Assembly (NCBI GenBank): GCA_964007475.1
Contig: OZ023275.1
Coordinates: 31,625,619 to 31,689,618 of the forward strand
Length of the DNA: 64,000 bases
Origin: Hybos culiciformis
Lineage: Eukaryota > Arthropoda > Insecta > Diptera > Hybotidae
Direction: 5' to 3'
Shown here: piece after piece, positions 11,441 through 24,781 of the stretch
Layout: each line of letters begins with the position of its first letter
Numbering within the stretch: position 1 is the stretch's first letter
Notes under the pieces: model-generated
The model's database searches: none
What the model was told of the DNA's origin: nothing
The model's input: only the letters and a program-made list of their open reading frames with translations
Translations under genes and position numbers: made by a program

Positions 11441-14412
11441 AATTTGATATTTGTGCTGTCGCTTGAAATTAAAATACTGTTAAAATGAAAATATAAATAA
11501 ATAAAGAAAATAAAGAGTTTATTAAAACAATTATTACATTTATAATTCTGTGAACAAATAATTTTATCTTACAGCAAATACACTTTGTATTCCAAAAAAT
11601 TTTATAGTACATATGGAGGAACAGAGAAGAAACACAGGTTTTCCTTGCACTTGAAAATTATACCCATGTTAGATCTAAGTTTTTGAATATTTCAAAACTA
11701 TGTATGAATATAGTTTCATTTTCAGTGTGTGAAATAATGAATCAAGAAGGTATTTATTTTTAAATGCTTGATTCAAATGGATGCAAAAAAAAAAAAACAA
11801 AAAAAGAGGAAGTTTCCAAATAAGTATATAATTAACTTTTAATTTCAACAATTTGTTCCAAGGATATACATACCTTTACAGAACCATGTAATATTCCTTG
11901 TTTTTTTTTGTAACAAATTATCCCAAGTTTCAAATGTTCAAAGCTTAGCTATAGTGTAGTAATAAATAAAATTAAAGATGAAAACAAATGCAAAAATTAA
12001 GGAATTTAGTTCCAATAAATTTAATCTCTAAACTATAAAAGTTCCGCTGCACCATTTATTATTTTACTTGAGTTTGACATTTAGTCGAAATTTACCTGTG
12101 TGGCAATTTTTTAAAAAAATAATATGGACTTACCGATAGCGATTTGATGAGCCCGTAAAAAATCTTACGTGATGCTTGGTGAATTACTAACCTCCATTCT
12201 TTTTAAGGATTTAAAATGTCATATTTAAGTAATAAAAATATTTATATTATGATTATAGCAAAACTCTCTAGTCTATATATGTAATTTGCTCTCTAAATAA
12301 TTGAAAACGAATGCGAACTTGATTTTGCGATATTTTAAATTAAAATATAAAAAGTTATCATTCGTTTACATTAAAATGCCGATTTGCTACCAAAGAATGG
12401 AGTAGTGAGTTTCTTGCAAAATCACTCGTCGGCAGAATATTTTACATTTCCTTTTTTCTTTGGTAATTTGACGCCTTGATCAAGTGAAAAATTAAAAAAA
12501 AAAGAATTAATGGTGCCGTGACCTAAACTCTGACAAAACTAAAAAAATATATTAGTTTTAAAAACGTTTATTGGATTATAAAGCTTTCATTTCATTTTAA
12601 AAATTAAATCGCTTGCATTTATTTACTTGTTCCACTAATGCTATCACTGCTTCATTTGATGTATAGACTGAGAGTATTTTTCTACTTCATATAATTGAGT
12701 AAACATTGCATATGGAAGATTATTAATATTTTTATCTCCTTATTAATTGGAAAAATATGTCTCATTTCGGTTACTATACTGTATTTTCTATTTTGGGCCT
12801 ACTTACCTAGTTAAATATCTTGTAATTTATATTTCTTTTTGAACCAATCACTTGAATAAAATTACTTTTTATTCGAAAATATTTCCAAAAAATGAAAAAA
12901 TAACTAATAATAAGAATAAAATATGCAATTATATGCACTAATTAGTGAAATATGCTCTAACAAAACGATGCAATTTTTTTTTAAATATTATAATTCGCAC
13001 ATATATTTGATTTATTTTAGTGTCAAGCTAACAGTAAAATACATGTAAGTATTTGTAAGAACTCCCGATCTCTGAAAATAATGAATATGTAAAATTTACT
13101 ATTTACTATAAATGAGTAGGTATTCAATTAAGTTCAGCAAAATTATTATATGTATAAGTTGAAATTGATGTTAAGTATTATGTATAGAACTTCAAAAATA
13201 TTTCATTTTTGAATTTTTAGAATTAGGCTAAAATTAAAAATATTATTTTACTACAAATATCATAATGTATCTTCTAAAACATGTGCCACTATATTTTTTT
13301 TTATCTATAACGAATGTACATTATATTGAGCAGGGATATAACCCCCTTTGGCCATAACCCCGTTACGGGTGATAGAACCCCATAATAGTACATTGAACAA
13401 AGAAAACCTGAAATAATATTTTTTACCCACTGCAAAAAAAAAATACACTATTTAATTGATTTATGATGATATTCGCATCTCTTTTTTTGGATTTTATCCC
13501 ACTCGTGTGGAACACAAAACCACACCAATTTAATGTTAATGGACACCACAACTTTTTTTTAAAACTATCTTTAGTTTATATAATGTACTTCAATAATATT
13601 GGATCATGGATCTTAGCTATACATTTGAAAAAAAAAATATTAAAAAAAAAAATTTGAATATTATACCACAATAAAACTATTTAAATGAAATTCCTCACAT
13701 TTATACCTACAAAATATAACATTGGAAATGTATGGAAGTTATTTTTATGGAATAGCATAAAATAGAATGAAAAAATATATTAAAATTCATAAAAATCTTA
13801 AAATTATTAGTGAATTTCATTAAAAAATAATATAATATATACATATATGTATATCATTTCATCATTTTCGAAATTTTTTAATAAATTTTAACATCTCTTT
13901 ATTACATGTGGGAAAGCTCTATAAAAAAAATACAATTTTTGTATCCAGACTTCAGACCTATATTTTATTTCCATTAAAAAAGTCCTTTGTATGATTAAAA
14001 AAATGATCACATTATGTAAGTAAATATAGAAAATAATAAGATCATTTTGTAAGCGAATGAATTATTGAAAATATTGAAAAAAAAAAAAAAAAAAATAGAA
14101 TATTATAATAAGAATCTTTATATTTTAAATAACGAAATTATTTAGAAAGTTTTAAAGCATCGTTATTAGCGTTGTATAACTGTTTCTCAGAATATCATAT
14201 CTATGTATATAGTGTATTATATGATTATGATCTTGGTATGTAAGTTATAACATTTTGTTTGACATATTAATTCGTGCGAAAGTATGAATAAAAAAAAAGA
14301 AAAATAACATTTGCATTTTTTTTTTTTTTTTGTAATTTGTAATAGGGTTTTTTAGATTTCTACGTTATTAATTTAATAATCAGGTCGATGGTGTTAATAA
14401 CAATCAAAAAGG
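11441..14412. other. Intergenic region, no gene recognised
   Basis: It contains the poly(A) region of cluster gene 4, one probable MITE (12047-12518) and long A/T runs. A short patch at 13330-13395 (CAGGGATATAACCCC ... GATAGAACCCCA) shares its GATAGAACCCCA word with the right end of the hAT element at 17552-17921. The open frame at 13463-13657 has no coding character. Confidence 0.4.
12047..12518. mobile_element. Possible MITE with GCACCATT inverted ends
   Basis: The left end is CTGCACCATTTATT and the complemented right end is CGGCACCATTAATT. Inner pairs (ACTTGAGT/ACTTGATC and CCATTCTTT/AAAGAATGG) are also inverted. No target duplication was established, so this is a tentative call. Confidence 0.4.
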
Positions 14413-14420
14413 TATAAAAA
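14413..14420 (+). promoter_or_regulatory. TATA box of cluster gene 5
   Basis: TATAAAAA lies 168 bp before the ATG at 14581. The stretch from here to about 14500 (ATTGGGCTCACATATC, AGAATTATAATT, GAAATAGCTTCAAAA, CTCGTGAG) is repeated at 17477-17551 in the pseudogene copy, so these bases are the promoter and 5' leader. Confidence 0.6.
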
Positions 14421-14580
14421 GAGATGTTTTTCAGATTGGGCTCACATATCATAATAGAATTATAATTAGAAATAGCTTCAAAAAATCACTCGTGAGTGAG
14501 TGAAATTTAAAATACTTTTTTTTTTTGTGAAAGCTAAAAAAGAATAAAATTAACAAATAAGGAATAAGGCCGTCGAGGAA

Positions 14581-17055
14581 ATGAATTTTTTGTCTTTGAG
14601 CCTAGTGCTACTGACACTAGCTGCGTCCGCAGCAAATTCCGGTAATTAACTAATAAACATACTTAAAATATTTAAATTTAAAATTAAAAAATTATATATG
14701 TATAGAGGAAAATTAGGGAAATTTTCTTAACAATAAGTATAGTGATGCCTGAATTTATTACAAATCATATCACGAAACAATAAGGGTTTTTAATATTTTA
14801 GATCTTTAAACGGAAAACAGAGCAATTGATTAGTTATTTCTAATTTTTTTTTTTATCTTAATTTAATTTTTTTTTTGTAGTATTTAATATTTATTTATTT
14901 AAATTTTTATCGTAAGTTTTTGTTTCGAAAAATGATTTAGATATATAAAAAGAATTAAAATATATATAGAGCAGTACCTTATTAATGAAGTGTGGGACGT
15001 TTTTACCTTGATCACAACGAGGTCCACTGCATATTTTCTGGGTAACTTCAATACCTATATATCAATATATTTTAGTCATACGGGGTAAAAAAAAGTTCTA
15101 GTATCATTTGACCAAAATATATGACATAGATTAAAAAATTTAGCTTCTATGTTACAAAAGTTAATTGCTCCTTTGTTTTTTGCAATTGATTTTCTAATCG
15201 AAAAATTTTAATATTATTATAAAAGTTAAATAAGAATCTTGGTTTTATTTCTAATTTCAATTTATTTCTTATTTTATTTATCTTTCTTAAGAAATTTTAT
15301 TTTTTCAATTCAATTAAATGAATTTAAATGATTGTATCTATTTTTTTATTTATAGAAATCAGTAATTCCGAAATTAGAAATTTTCCTGCTGACGACGATA
15401 ACATCAAAAAAGGAGATCATGTTAATATTCGAGAATCACGTCAGAATAGAATTTTTAGAAGAAAATTTTATAATGACAACGATGATGAGGATGAAATTCT
15501 TTCTAGACAATTTCCTTTTAATTTTAATATGACAGACATTATGTCTAAATTCGGAAAAGCAACCACAACCACGACATTGGCTCCTTCACCAACAACTACT
15601 ACTTATACAACGCCACCAACGACACCAACGACAACCATAACGACACCAACAGTCACAACACCAACCACTACAACCACTACACCTACAACCTCACCCACAG
15701 CCTCACCTACAACCTCACCAACAACATCACCAACAACATCACCAACAACAACATCACCATCAGGACCGGCACAAGTAGAAGAAGCAGAAAATGGTGAAGC
15801 TAACCCAAATATTGCCAATGATTTAATGGATGATGCTAATTTAGATAATGATGATGATGATGATGATGACAACGATGATGAATTAAATACATTAGCACAA
15901 CCTCTTGTGGCAAACAATATTCAGGATGATTCATTAAGACTACCTCTTAGTCTTTCTAGATTTCCTGGACTCCAACTAAGTTATTACAATGACAATGAAA
16001 ACCATATTAAAAAGAAAAGGAAAAATTATATTAATAGCGATGATAATTTAACTGAAGAAGAAATTTTTGCTTTATTGAGAAAACAATCTTTTGGATCAAG
16101 AAATATTTTAAATCCAATAAGGTCGAAAGATTTAACAAAAGACCAATTTTATAATGATATTGAAAAATTTGTAGAAAATAAAAATTTAAAAACAGATCAA
16201 CCAAATAACGTTAATAGTGATGGCGAGCTTAAGCGACTCGAATTTGATGACGACGGCTTGAATGATTTAGATTATGAAATGATTGATGATGATCGGGATG
16301 ACATTGGGGACGATGATGATACTATTGATGATTATGACGATAGTAGATTTGATTCAGATGAGGAAGATGATGAAGAAAATTATTTGCCGGATTCAATTGG
16401 TGGGAATGGATTACAGTTCGAAGCAAACAATGAAAATAATTATATTAATTCAAAAAGAATTAAAAATAGGCCGCAACGTAAACGCCAAAATCAAAAACAA
16501 AAAATTGCCATCAAAAGATTAGAATTGGAACAAAATGAATTGAGGAGGAGTATACTAAGAAGAATGAGAAAACAGCTAGAAGCTCAAAAAAAGTATCGTC
16601 AACGAGTGGCTCAATTAGCTAAACGCCGAGCAGATAGAGAGAGACGCCGAAGAAAACAAATGACACAGAAAAAAAGAACAGTAGAACAAAGAAGAAGAGT
16701 TCTGCAGCATATGCAAAATCAATACAAATCAAGAATAAAAAGATTATTAAAAGCTAGACGACTAAGAAAGAGACAACTACAGAAAACCAAACGGCGTTCA
16801 AGTAAACGAAGAAGAAAACTTCAACGAAAAAATAAACGAAAAATAAATAAAAAAAAGAGAAAAAATCGTCGACGTCGCAGGAGACTACAACAAAAGCGCA
16901 AACAAAATGCTAAAATTAAAAAAAAGCGACAAAGACGGAACAGACTCAGGAAACGACAAAAAAGACTTAAACTACGTACTTTGAGGAAAAATATGAAACG
17001 TAAACAAAAAAAACGTCGCCGTAATCAACGTCGACGTCGTGGTCAAAAAGGATAA
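14581..17055 (+). CDS. Secreted block protein: Thr/Pro mucin-like, acidic, then Arg/Lys-rich tail (cluster gene 5)
   Basis: Exons 14581-14641 and 15356-17055 join in phase 1 and give 586 aa. Exon 1 is a signal peptide ending ASAANS. The mature N terminus carries HVNIRESRQNRIFRRKFY, matching cluster gene 4. A Thr/Pro/Ser block spans about residues 90-160, and acidic Asp/Glu/Asn blocks about 160-385 (one run is coded by a GATGATGAT tract near 15850). The last 200 or so residues are dominated by Arg and Lys, opening with a Gln/Leu/Glu helix (KIAIKRLELEQNELRR) and ending RRNQRRRRGQKG. AATAAA lies at 17134-17139. A decayed copy lies immediately downstream. It could be an adhesive, silk or mucus component, or a secreted nucleic-acid binder; the sequence does not decide. 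Confidence 0.82.
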
Positions 17056-17319
17056 GTATTAATAATTTATGAAAATGTAGTAAGTCTAAAAATCAAATAT
17101 TACAATAAGTTAAACTTTGATTGAAATAAGAACAATAAAATGATTTAATATAATTATTATAGTCTTATTATTGTTTCAGACGTGTATTTATTCAGACAAT
17201 GAATATCGGTAATAATTTTATGTATTTGAAACTTTAAATATAACTACTATATAAGAAATTATAGAAAGCAATATTTGAAAAATAAATAAGCGCGCGAGAT
17301 GAATAATATGTTAAAAAAT

Positions 17320-18350
17320 TGGAATATATAATAAGATTTTTATTTGAAATAAGCGAAATTATTTAGAAAGTTAACAATTATAATCATCATGATTTTGGTA
17401 CGTAACATATGCAATTTTTTTTTTTTTATTTGTAATCAGGATTTATGAATAATCATAACGATGCAAATCTAAAAGGTATAAAAAAAGAGATTGGGCAAAC
17501 ATATCTTAAGAGAATTATAATTTGAAATAGCTTCAAAACGTAACTCGTGAGCAGGGACGGCTCAAAAAAAATGTTAATCCTTCCGCCCTAGACAAACTTC
17601 TTTTTTGCGCCCTTAATTTTTTTTACCCAAGGAAAATAAAATTAAAAAAAAAACAAATAGGTTTTAGGATAAACTTTTATTAATTTTCATTTCATTTTTT
17701 TTAAAGAAGAACTAGACGAAAAACAGTTTACAATAAGCTAAGTTATAAATAACACTCGTTTATGTGTCTTTATTAAAAGACCTTACACTGTACTTTTTTT
17801 TGTTTTGAGAGATACTTTCCTTATTGCTATATTTCTGATTTTAGATTTTATATGATAAAAAAAAAAATAAATTACGTAGCGAGTCGGCCGCCTGGTTAAT
17901 CTATATGATAGAACCCCACTGCTCGTGATTGTAGATAGAAGAGTTCTGTATCATATGCAAAATCAATATACAGATCAAGAATAAAAAAATTATTAAAATC
18001 TAAATGTCTCAGAAACAGACTACGACAAAAGCTGAAACAATATTCTAGAATTAAACAAAGGCGACCAAAACGAAATAGACTAATGAAACGACAAAACAGA
18101 CCACGTCGTTGTCATCTACGTCGACTTGATACCGTATAAACATCAATAATGTATATTGAAATGTAGTAGATGTTCAAATGAATGTTTCAATTAGATTAAA
18201 ATAAGATTAAAATAAGAAAAATAAAATAATTTAATAAAATTATTATATGTAGTTTTATTATTATTTTAGATGGGTTTTTTATTAAAATACTGAATACCTG
18301 CAAAAATCTAATATGTATTTGAAACTTTCAATTTAAAACGATCTAAATAT
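17320..18350 (+). pseudogene. Collapsed tandem copy of cluster gene 5
   Basis: The 5' part (about 17320-17551) matches the gene-5 upstream region, including TATAAAAA (17477-17484), the 5' leader and CTCGTGAG. The 3' part (about 17930-18140) matches the DNA coding for the Arg/Lys tail (AGAGTTCTG, CATATGCAAAATCAATA) but is broken by stops and frameshifts. The following bases (to about 18350) match the gene-5 3' UTR and downstream sequence. The signal exon, the intron and most of exon 2 are missing, and a hAT-type element interrupts the leader. It is a dead duplicate that may still have a usable promoter. Confidence 0.8.
17552..17921. mobile_element. hAT-type non-autonomous element in the pseudogene leader
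   Basis: A 370-bp insert starting CAGGGACGGCTC and ending GAACCCCACTG. It is flanked by CTCGTGAG (17544-17551) and CTCGTGAT (17922-17929), a 7/8 match to an 8-bp target duplication. The ends are CAG...CTG, as in hAT elements, but the inverted repeat beyond that is poor. It carries no open frame. Confidence 0.7.
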
Positions 18351-19920
18351 GTATAAAAGTTTTGAAGATGTAATTAATATTCTTTTTATTCCATATTTTA
18401 GTAGATGGTCTCACCACATTTCTTTATTTTGTTTCATGTTGTTAAAAAAAATTTAGAAGAGATGACATTTCCAAAGAATATTTGTCAGTACATATTAAGT
18501 CCTATTTTGAAAAAATATCTGGATGTTAAGATTTTTATATCAACATGCAATCTGTACTTAATGAATATTTCAAGAATAAATTTATATACCTGAAATGCAA
18601 CTAGTGGATGTCTTTAGCAAGATTATCATTTTGTTACAACAAGAAAAAAATATCTCATATACTTTTTTACTTTTTAATAAATCTGTTGACATGATTATAG
18701 CAAAATTCGACATAAATATTTCATAGATTTAATTTCTTTTGCAGTAGACAAAATAATCTATTTTATAGCTAAATTCTACCGATTTTAGTAATATTTAATA
18801 AATTTTAATTATTTGATAATAATTGTCATTAATAATAAAATTAAATATATTTTTAAGGATTATCTACAATTCAATTATACAAAATATTATATCGATAGTG
18901 ATGTCTATTTCATGTCTTTAATTTTTTATTACCTACAAAAAACTTGAATTCATTTTAGTTGTTAGAAACACAGGAAAGGTAAACCGAATTGTTTCCTTGT
19001 ATCAGCTTACGATATAGGTATAGGCGCCTCAGTCGTCTCAATGATTTAATAAATTTCATATTTTTATTTACAATAAAATCAATTTGAAAAAAATTCAAAT
19101 AGAACATTCAACAACATAGTATTAGGGTGCCGAAAAATAAAGTGAAAAATGTAAATTTCTTATTTATGTCAATAAATTTGCGATTTTTTCAACCAGTTTT
19201 CTTAGTCACAAAATTGTTGAATTTTATTTTGTTTTGAAAAATTGATTTTGTAACTAATTAATGATATTTAAAATTCTAATTTGAATGTATATGTATTTTA
19301 GTTTTGTTTATTAACTTAGATTTGAATTTTAGAAGATGTGTTCAAAAATTCCAGAGGTTTAATTGTGAATATTAAAATAAAATACGACATACTGATATAT
19401 TTAAATTTTATTACTGTTCAAATAGTTTTTATTTCACATAATGTTATTACTTAAGATGGGCAGAATGATCAATCTCACTTTTCTAAGAGTATACAATTTA
19501 AAATTGAAACAAGTAGAATACCCAGGATTTCGAATATCATATTATATTTGTTTTTTGTGCATGCCATAAATTTTGAGTATGTTTGATTGATCGAAATATT
19601 CAAATAGTTATAGGCCCCGATTTTTAAGAATTATTTGTTTTGAATTCTATTGATGACACATCGTTCGAAGTGAACTCAAAATCGTCCACCAGTATAATAG
19701 ACAAATAATACTAGAATTAAAATAAAACTGAATCACCCGAATAGCTTTATATTCACTTTTCCAACTTAATAAAAAAAATTATAAGTTTATGAAAAATAGA
19801 AATATTTTTTATAACTCTATTTAACATAAAATATCAGTTTTGCTTTAAATTGTTGAATGAAATAACACCGTTTGAATTTAATTTTTTTTTAATAAATAAA
19901 ATAAATTTCAAAAATAAATT
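18351..19920. other. Intergenic, nothing recognised
   Basis: AT-rich spacer. A weak TATAAG at 19780 is 141 bp before the next gene's ATG and could be its TATA element. The open frame at 18405-18593 has no coding character. Confidence 0.35.
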
Positions 19921-21145
19921 ATGAAAATATATTTAATAGTAATTAATTTTCTAAACTTGATTAATAAAATATTTTGCAATGGTACTTATAAATTATAAAA
20001 TATTTATTAAAATATTACAATATAATTATAATAATTTTTGTTTAGAAAAAAAATTTTAATCACAATTACATTATTAGTACCGTAGATTTATTTTGACTTG
20101 AGAAAGTAATATTAAAAAAAAAAAAACAAAAAATAATTCTACTAAACGTAAATAAAAAAGTAAGTGTTCGTATTGGAGTAAAGGCACAACAACAACGTCA
20201 TTTCTTTGCTTTTAAAATTTAATATCGAAAAAAAAAATTGTGTAAAAAACTAATTATATGTAGTCAAAAATATTCATTCATTCATTTTTGATATCTGACA
20301 ATTTTATGACTATAAAATCAATTATTTATACCAACTCAGACGTCAAAATTTTTATAATCAATCACGCTTTTAGACTCAAATTTTAATTTCCTTTTCGTAA
20401 TTGAGAATGGAATTAATCATAAAAAAATGGAATATCATAAATCATAAAAATTCGTTAATCAATCTTAAAAATTTTCTCTATATGAAAATGTGATTAAAAA
20501 AATAATTATTAACATCTCTCTGCGCAGGTATCTTTGAAACAAAAAGGCTCTCAAGTTAAATTAGATGTATTGTAACAAAATTAATTTAGTTTTCAATTCA
20601 GTTCTGACATTAGCAAAATTAAATTCAATTTCTATTACAAACAATATTTTTTAAAAGATCACTTTTTTCCCGATTTTATGTTCACCGAATTTTATGTATT
20701 TTTTTCAGATAACATTACTACAACAGCATCAAGTGAAAATAATAATGAAATTATTATTTTGAAACCAATATTTTTCTTTTTTAAAGATACTATAGAAAAT
20801 ATACAAAAATATTTTCCTAATCGTACCGAAGTTACTGATCAAATAACGAGCCATCAAATCAATGAACATTTACAAAATCAAATTATTAATAATGATGAAT
20901 GGATTAATCAGACAACAAATCAATTTACAAATATTACAAACGATGTAATTTATATTCAAAATACTGATCTTCTTAATAAACAAAATGATGATGATAAAGA
21001 GCATCGTAAGAATAATAAATGGATGCAGGATCAACGTAGAAAATTATATCAACAAAAAATGAAAAATAATAATAATATAAGAAATTTAGCAAATAAAAAT
21101 TATTCAAAACTCAAGAATAAAGTTATATTAATTAAATTTTATTAA
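19921..21145 (+). CDS. Secreted Asn-rich protein, two exons (cluster gene 6)
   Basis: Exons 19921-19981 and 20709-21145 join in phase 1 (AATG|GTACTT donor, TTTTTCAG acceptor) and give 165 aa. Exon 1 is a signal-peptide-like sequence ending IFCN, with a rather weak hydrophobic core interrupted by Asn. The mature part starts DNITTTASSENNN, has several N-x-T/S glycosylation sites, is rich in Asn, Gln and Ile, and ends in a basic stretch (about 125-165). Exon 1 length (61 nt) and intron phase match the cluster exactly, which is the main support. It lacks the long acidic and Arg/Lys blocks. No family is recognised. Confidence 0.62.
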
Positions 21146-24100
21146 AATAAAAATAATATAAAATTTTTTTTTGGTTTTTATTTTTGCATTTTTTATTCTA
21201 TTATTAATTTTTAAATACATTATTGTTATCGTACGTACTACCACTCATTTTTACTAAACCTTAAGCATCCTTTCATCAAATAATATTGATGACATAAAAA
21301 TTTATATAAAGTGTTCGAGAAAATAAAATATGAATTCCGTCTATTTAAACATTATGTTAAAATTTACATACTTTACAGATATCGTTTTTTCTTGGAGGCC
21401 TATATACAAAATTTTATTTTTATGGACTTGTCGAGGAACAACTCCACTGAAGAAAAAAAAGGATTAAAAATTTTTTGTATAATGTTTGAAAAAGAAGAAA
21501 AAATATCCTTAGATCTATTTTGTTAAGATACATTATGTTTTGATCTCAATATCTATAGTTCTGACGCTGTGAAAAATTTTATGTTTAGTTTTTTTCTCTA
21601 ATACCTTACTATTTTTTTTGTTTGTTTGTTCACTATAAAATTAATTTATAATGATACCTTGCTGAACTTATATTATGTTTCATTATAACGTCGCGACAGG
21701 GGAATTTTGATTAGCTATATCAGGGTTAATAGCACAAATTAAAAACTTGATTCAAAATAAAAGTTAGAACTATTAATATACAAATATACAAATATATTAT
21801 TTAATTTTTACAACTAAATAACATAACGGATTCTACATGATATTTTTATATTGGAGTTCATTCAACAAAAAAAATTTGGCCTAAAATTATTCAAAATACA
21901 CAAAAACTAACAAATACAGGCTTCATTCAAAAAAAAAATACCCAGCTAAATAATATATTCCTTTATTTTGAGCCATAATCCAAATATTATTCGTAACTGT
22001 TAATTTTGGTTATAAATATAAATGTTTTTTTTGTCTCTCTAATCAAACGCGGCTTTCATATTTTTTTTTACAATATTCATTATTATGTTAAAATATAATA
22101 AATAATGTGGGAAAAATCTATGCATAAAAAATTAAATGGAACTCGAATTAGGTTTATTTACATACATTATGTATATGTTTATTTAATAATTTTTTTACTA
22201 ATATATTATTTGCATAATATTTTTATTATATTCTTTGATTTTATTATTTTCATGATAATATAAAATAACGCAAAATTTTTTCAGAAAAATTCTTTTGTTT
22301 TAAAGCAAATTTAGATGTTAATAAAAATTATTTTATCGTGGGTACGAGCTGAAATATATGAATGATTAGAAAGCAATAAGCTTACCTAGTTAGTAGAATA
22401 ATTTTAAAAAAAATATTGTAATTTTTTATCTTAACTTTTTTTTGCTCGATATAGTATAGTAGAAGAGTTAAAAATGAAAAATTTTGGAATTCCTAGGATT
22501 CATTTCGGAATTTAATTTAAAAGAAAAATAAAGTATCTTAAAGATAAGATACAATGATATTTTGATAATACACAGTTAATCAGACTTTTTAGTTAATTGG
22601 TTATTGTACCAAATTAAATTTATTTCAACGCTTGTTTTGTCATTTTCATTAAATCAGAACTACATTTAAAAAACAATGTCTTATTTTCAAGAATTGATTA
22701 TAAGTTTCGACTTTAGGACATGCAAGTAACTAATTGAAGAAAAACTAAATATCTAATCCGGAAAATATTCTATTCTCTGTACTGTACAAAGTGTTTAAAT
22801 TGTTTGCTGTCACTTTTCTAAAAAAAAAAAATAGTGTCAAAGGAATATTTTAGATATACTTACGAGATTCATAATGAAAAGATAGAAATATCTTATAAAA
22901 TATATTTTTGTAGGCGTATACTTAAAATACCAAAAGATGCAGTAAAAATATTTTGATGTAATTTAAAAGTTATTTACTCTTGAAATAAAGAATTTTCGTA
23001 TTTTTTTGTTCAAAATTTTAAAATAAATTTTTAGTGTATTTTTTGTACTTCTAAATATTTTTCATTTATAAAATCTTCTTTTTTTTTATTACATTTTTTT
23101 ACAGTATAATTTAAGCCTAAATTATGATTTCTATTATTAAAAAAAATATAAAGAAAATAGTATATTTTGTTGTCATTAGTTAATGACTGTAATTAAGAAT
23201 TACGTGCGCTTCTTAACATTTTAATAATATCATTAAACTTAATGTGTCACAAAATTTTAAAGAAAAAAAAAAATTGTATATACCTAGTACTTATTTCGTA
23301 TAGCATTAGAATGAACCAAAAAAATTATATCTAGGTATTTTTTATATAAAAATTATATAAAATTAAAAAAAAAAAAACAAAATAAAAGCAAAATAAAATT
23401 TTGTGTAATGTTCCAAATGCTTTTCTTAAAATTTAGCAGAAACATAAAATAATGTAACATAATAATTCTTTTATTAAGGACATGTTGCGTATTATAAAAT
23501 TAATTAAATTTATGATACAAGTTCTTAATGAAAGGACATAATTTTCATTTTCTGTTTTTTTTTTTGCTATTTTTTTTTTCTTGTATTTACGCAAGAGAGG
23601 TACATAAAAATAAAGAGTATTAAGTAAAGTAAGGGTTAATTTTATTTTTAGGAAAGAAAATTGGAATTACTTTAAGGTAATGCTCTATAATTTCTCATTA
23701 AATATTCCAGTTATTCCAATTTACTTTTAAATCAATAAACACGCGTTAATATAAGCTCTTGCATATAACTAAATACATTTAGTATTATGGGCATTAAAAA
23801 ACTAAATAATTGTACATCTTGAGCTAAATTTTATTTTTCCAACAACAAAATCAGTTGCTTAACTTATTAATATTTTTATATTGATCATAATGTGATTATA
23901 ATGTTTTTCTAACGATATTAATAATTAATCATATATTTATACATGTCCATCAAATATGTATTCTTATCAAATAATAAAAAAAAATTTTAAACTTTCATAT
24001 TAATATTAAAATGGATTGTATAGGGGTCGTCTTAAGTATCTCATTGTTGTGACAGAAAATTCTACTCATTGAATTTTATGATGTTTTTACTGTCGTGCTA

Positions 24101-24648
24101 GTAAAGAAGTTCTATTTAGAAATTCAGAGATTCTTTTAAATAACTTTTAATATTATGAGGAAAGCACTGCTCATGGAATTATAGTTGGACTAAAAATATA
24201 ATATACCTAAGCAATAATAGTATTTTTTATTTTTATCGAGAATTAATTACGATGATGATTATATATATAATTATAAAAAAGTTGTTTTAGCTCTAACAAA
24301 ATATTTTTGTGGTGACTTTTGAAAAATATTCTTTTTAGTAATTTCCCATTTTTAACTAAAAGTTATATGATTATATGATTCTGTGAAAAAAAAAAATATC
24401 GAATTAATGTTACTTTATTCTTGGTTTTTATTAACAAAAATTTTTTTGTCAAGAATAAGTTCTGTCTCACATCTGTACAACAAAGATGGGAACAATTTCA
24501 ATATAAATTATTATTATTAATTAATTTCGTAGCTTAGAAAAAAAAAAGATATATTACTAAAGAATTACAGCTTAAAAAATCTCTCTTTGAAATATAAAAT
24601 TGATTAATTGAAGTTGACGACTCTGACCCAATTAGAATTGGAGATTAT
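21146..24648. other. Intergenic, nothing recognised
   Basis: About 3.5 kb of very AT-rich sequence with simple A/T runs. I found no exon of the cluster type, no transposon ends and no RNA gene. The open frame at 21311-21526 looks like chance. Confidence 0.4.
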
Positions 24649-24656
24649 TATAAAAA
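24649..24656 (+). promoter_or_regulatory. TATA box of cluster gene 7
   Basis: TATAAAAA lies 133 bp before the ATG at 24782, in line with the other cluster promoters. Confidence 0.5.
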
Positions 24657-24781
24657 TAAATATAAATTCTTAAATTTATAAAATTTTATTTAATTTCTAA
24701 CTGGACTGGAGTAGTGTCTGGTTAGTTAGAGAAGTTATGGTGTGGATTATATTATATGAAGTTTAAAGTATGTTTTAAAAA

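Noticed and set aside
15603..15917. Val/Gly-rich minus-strand frame
   Set aside because: Antisense of the Thr/Pro and Asp blocks of cluster gene 5, created by ACC/ACA and GAT repeats.
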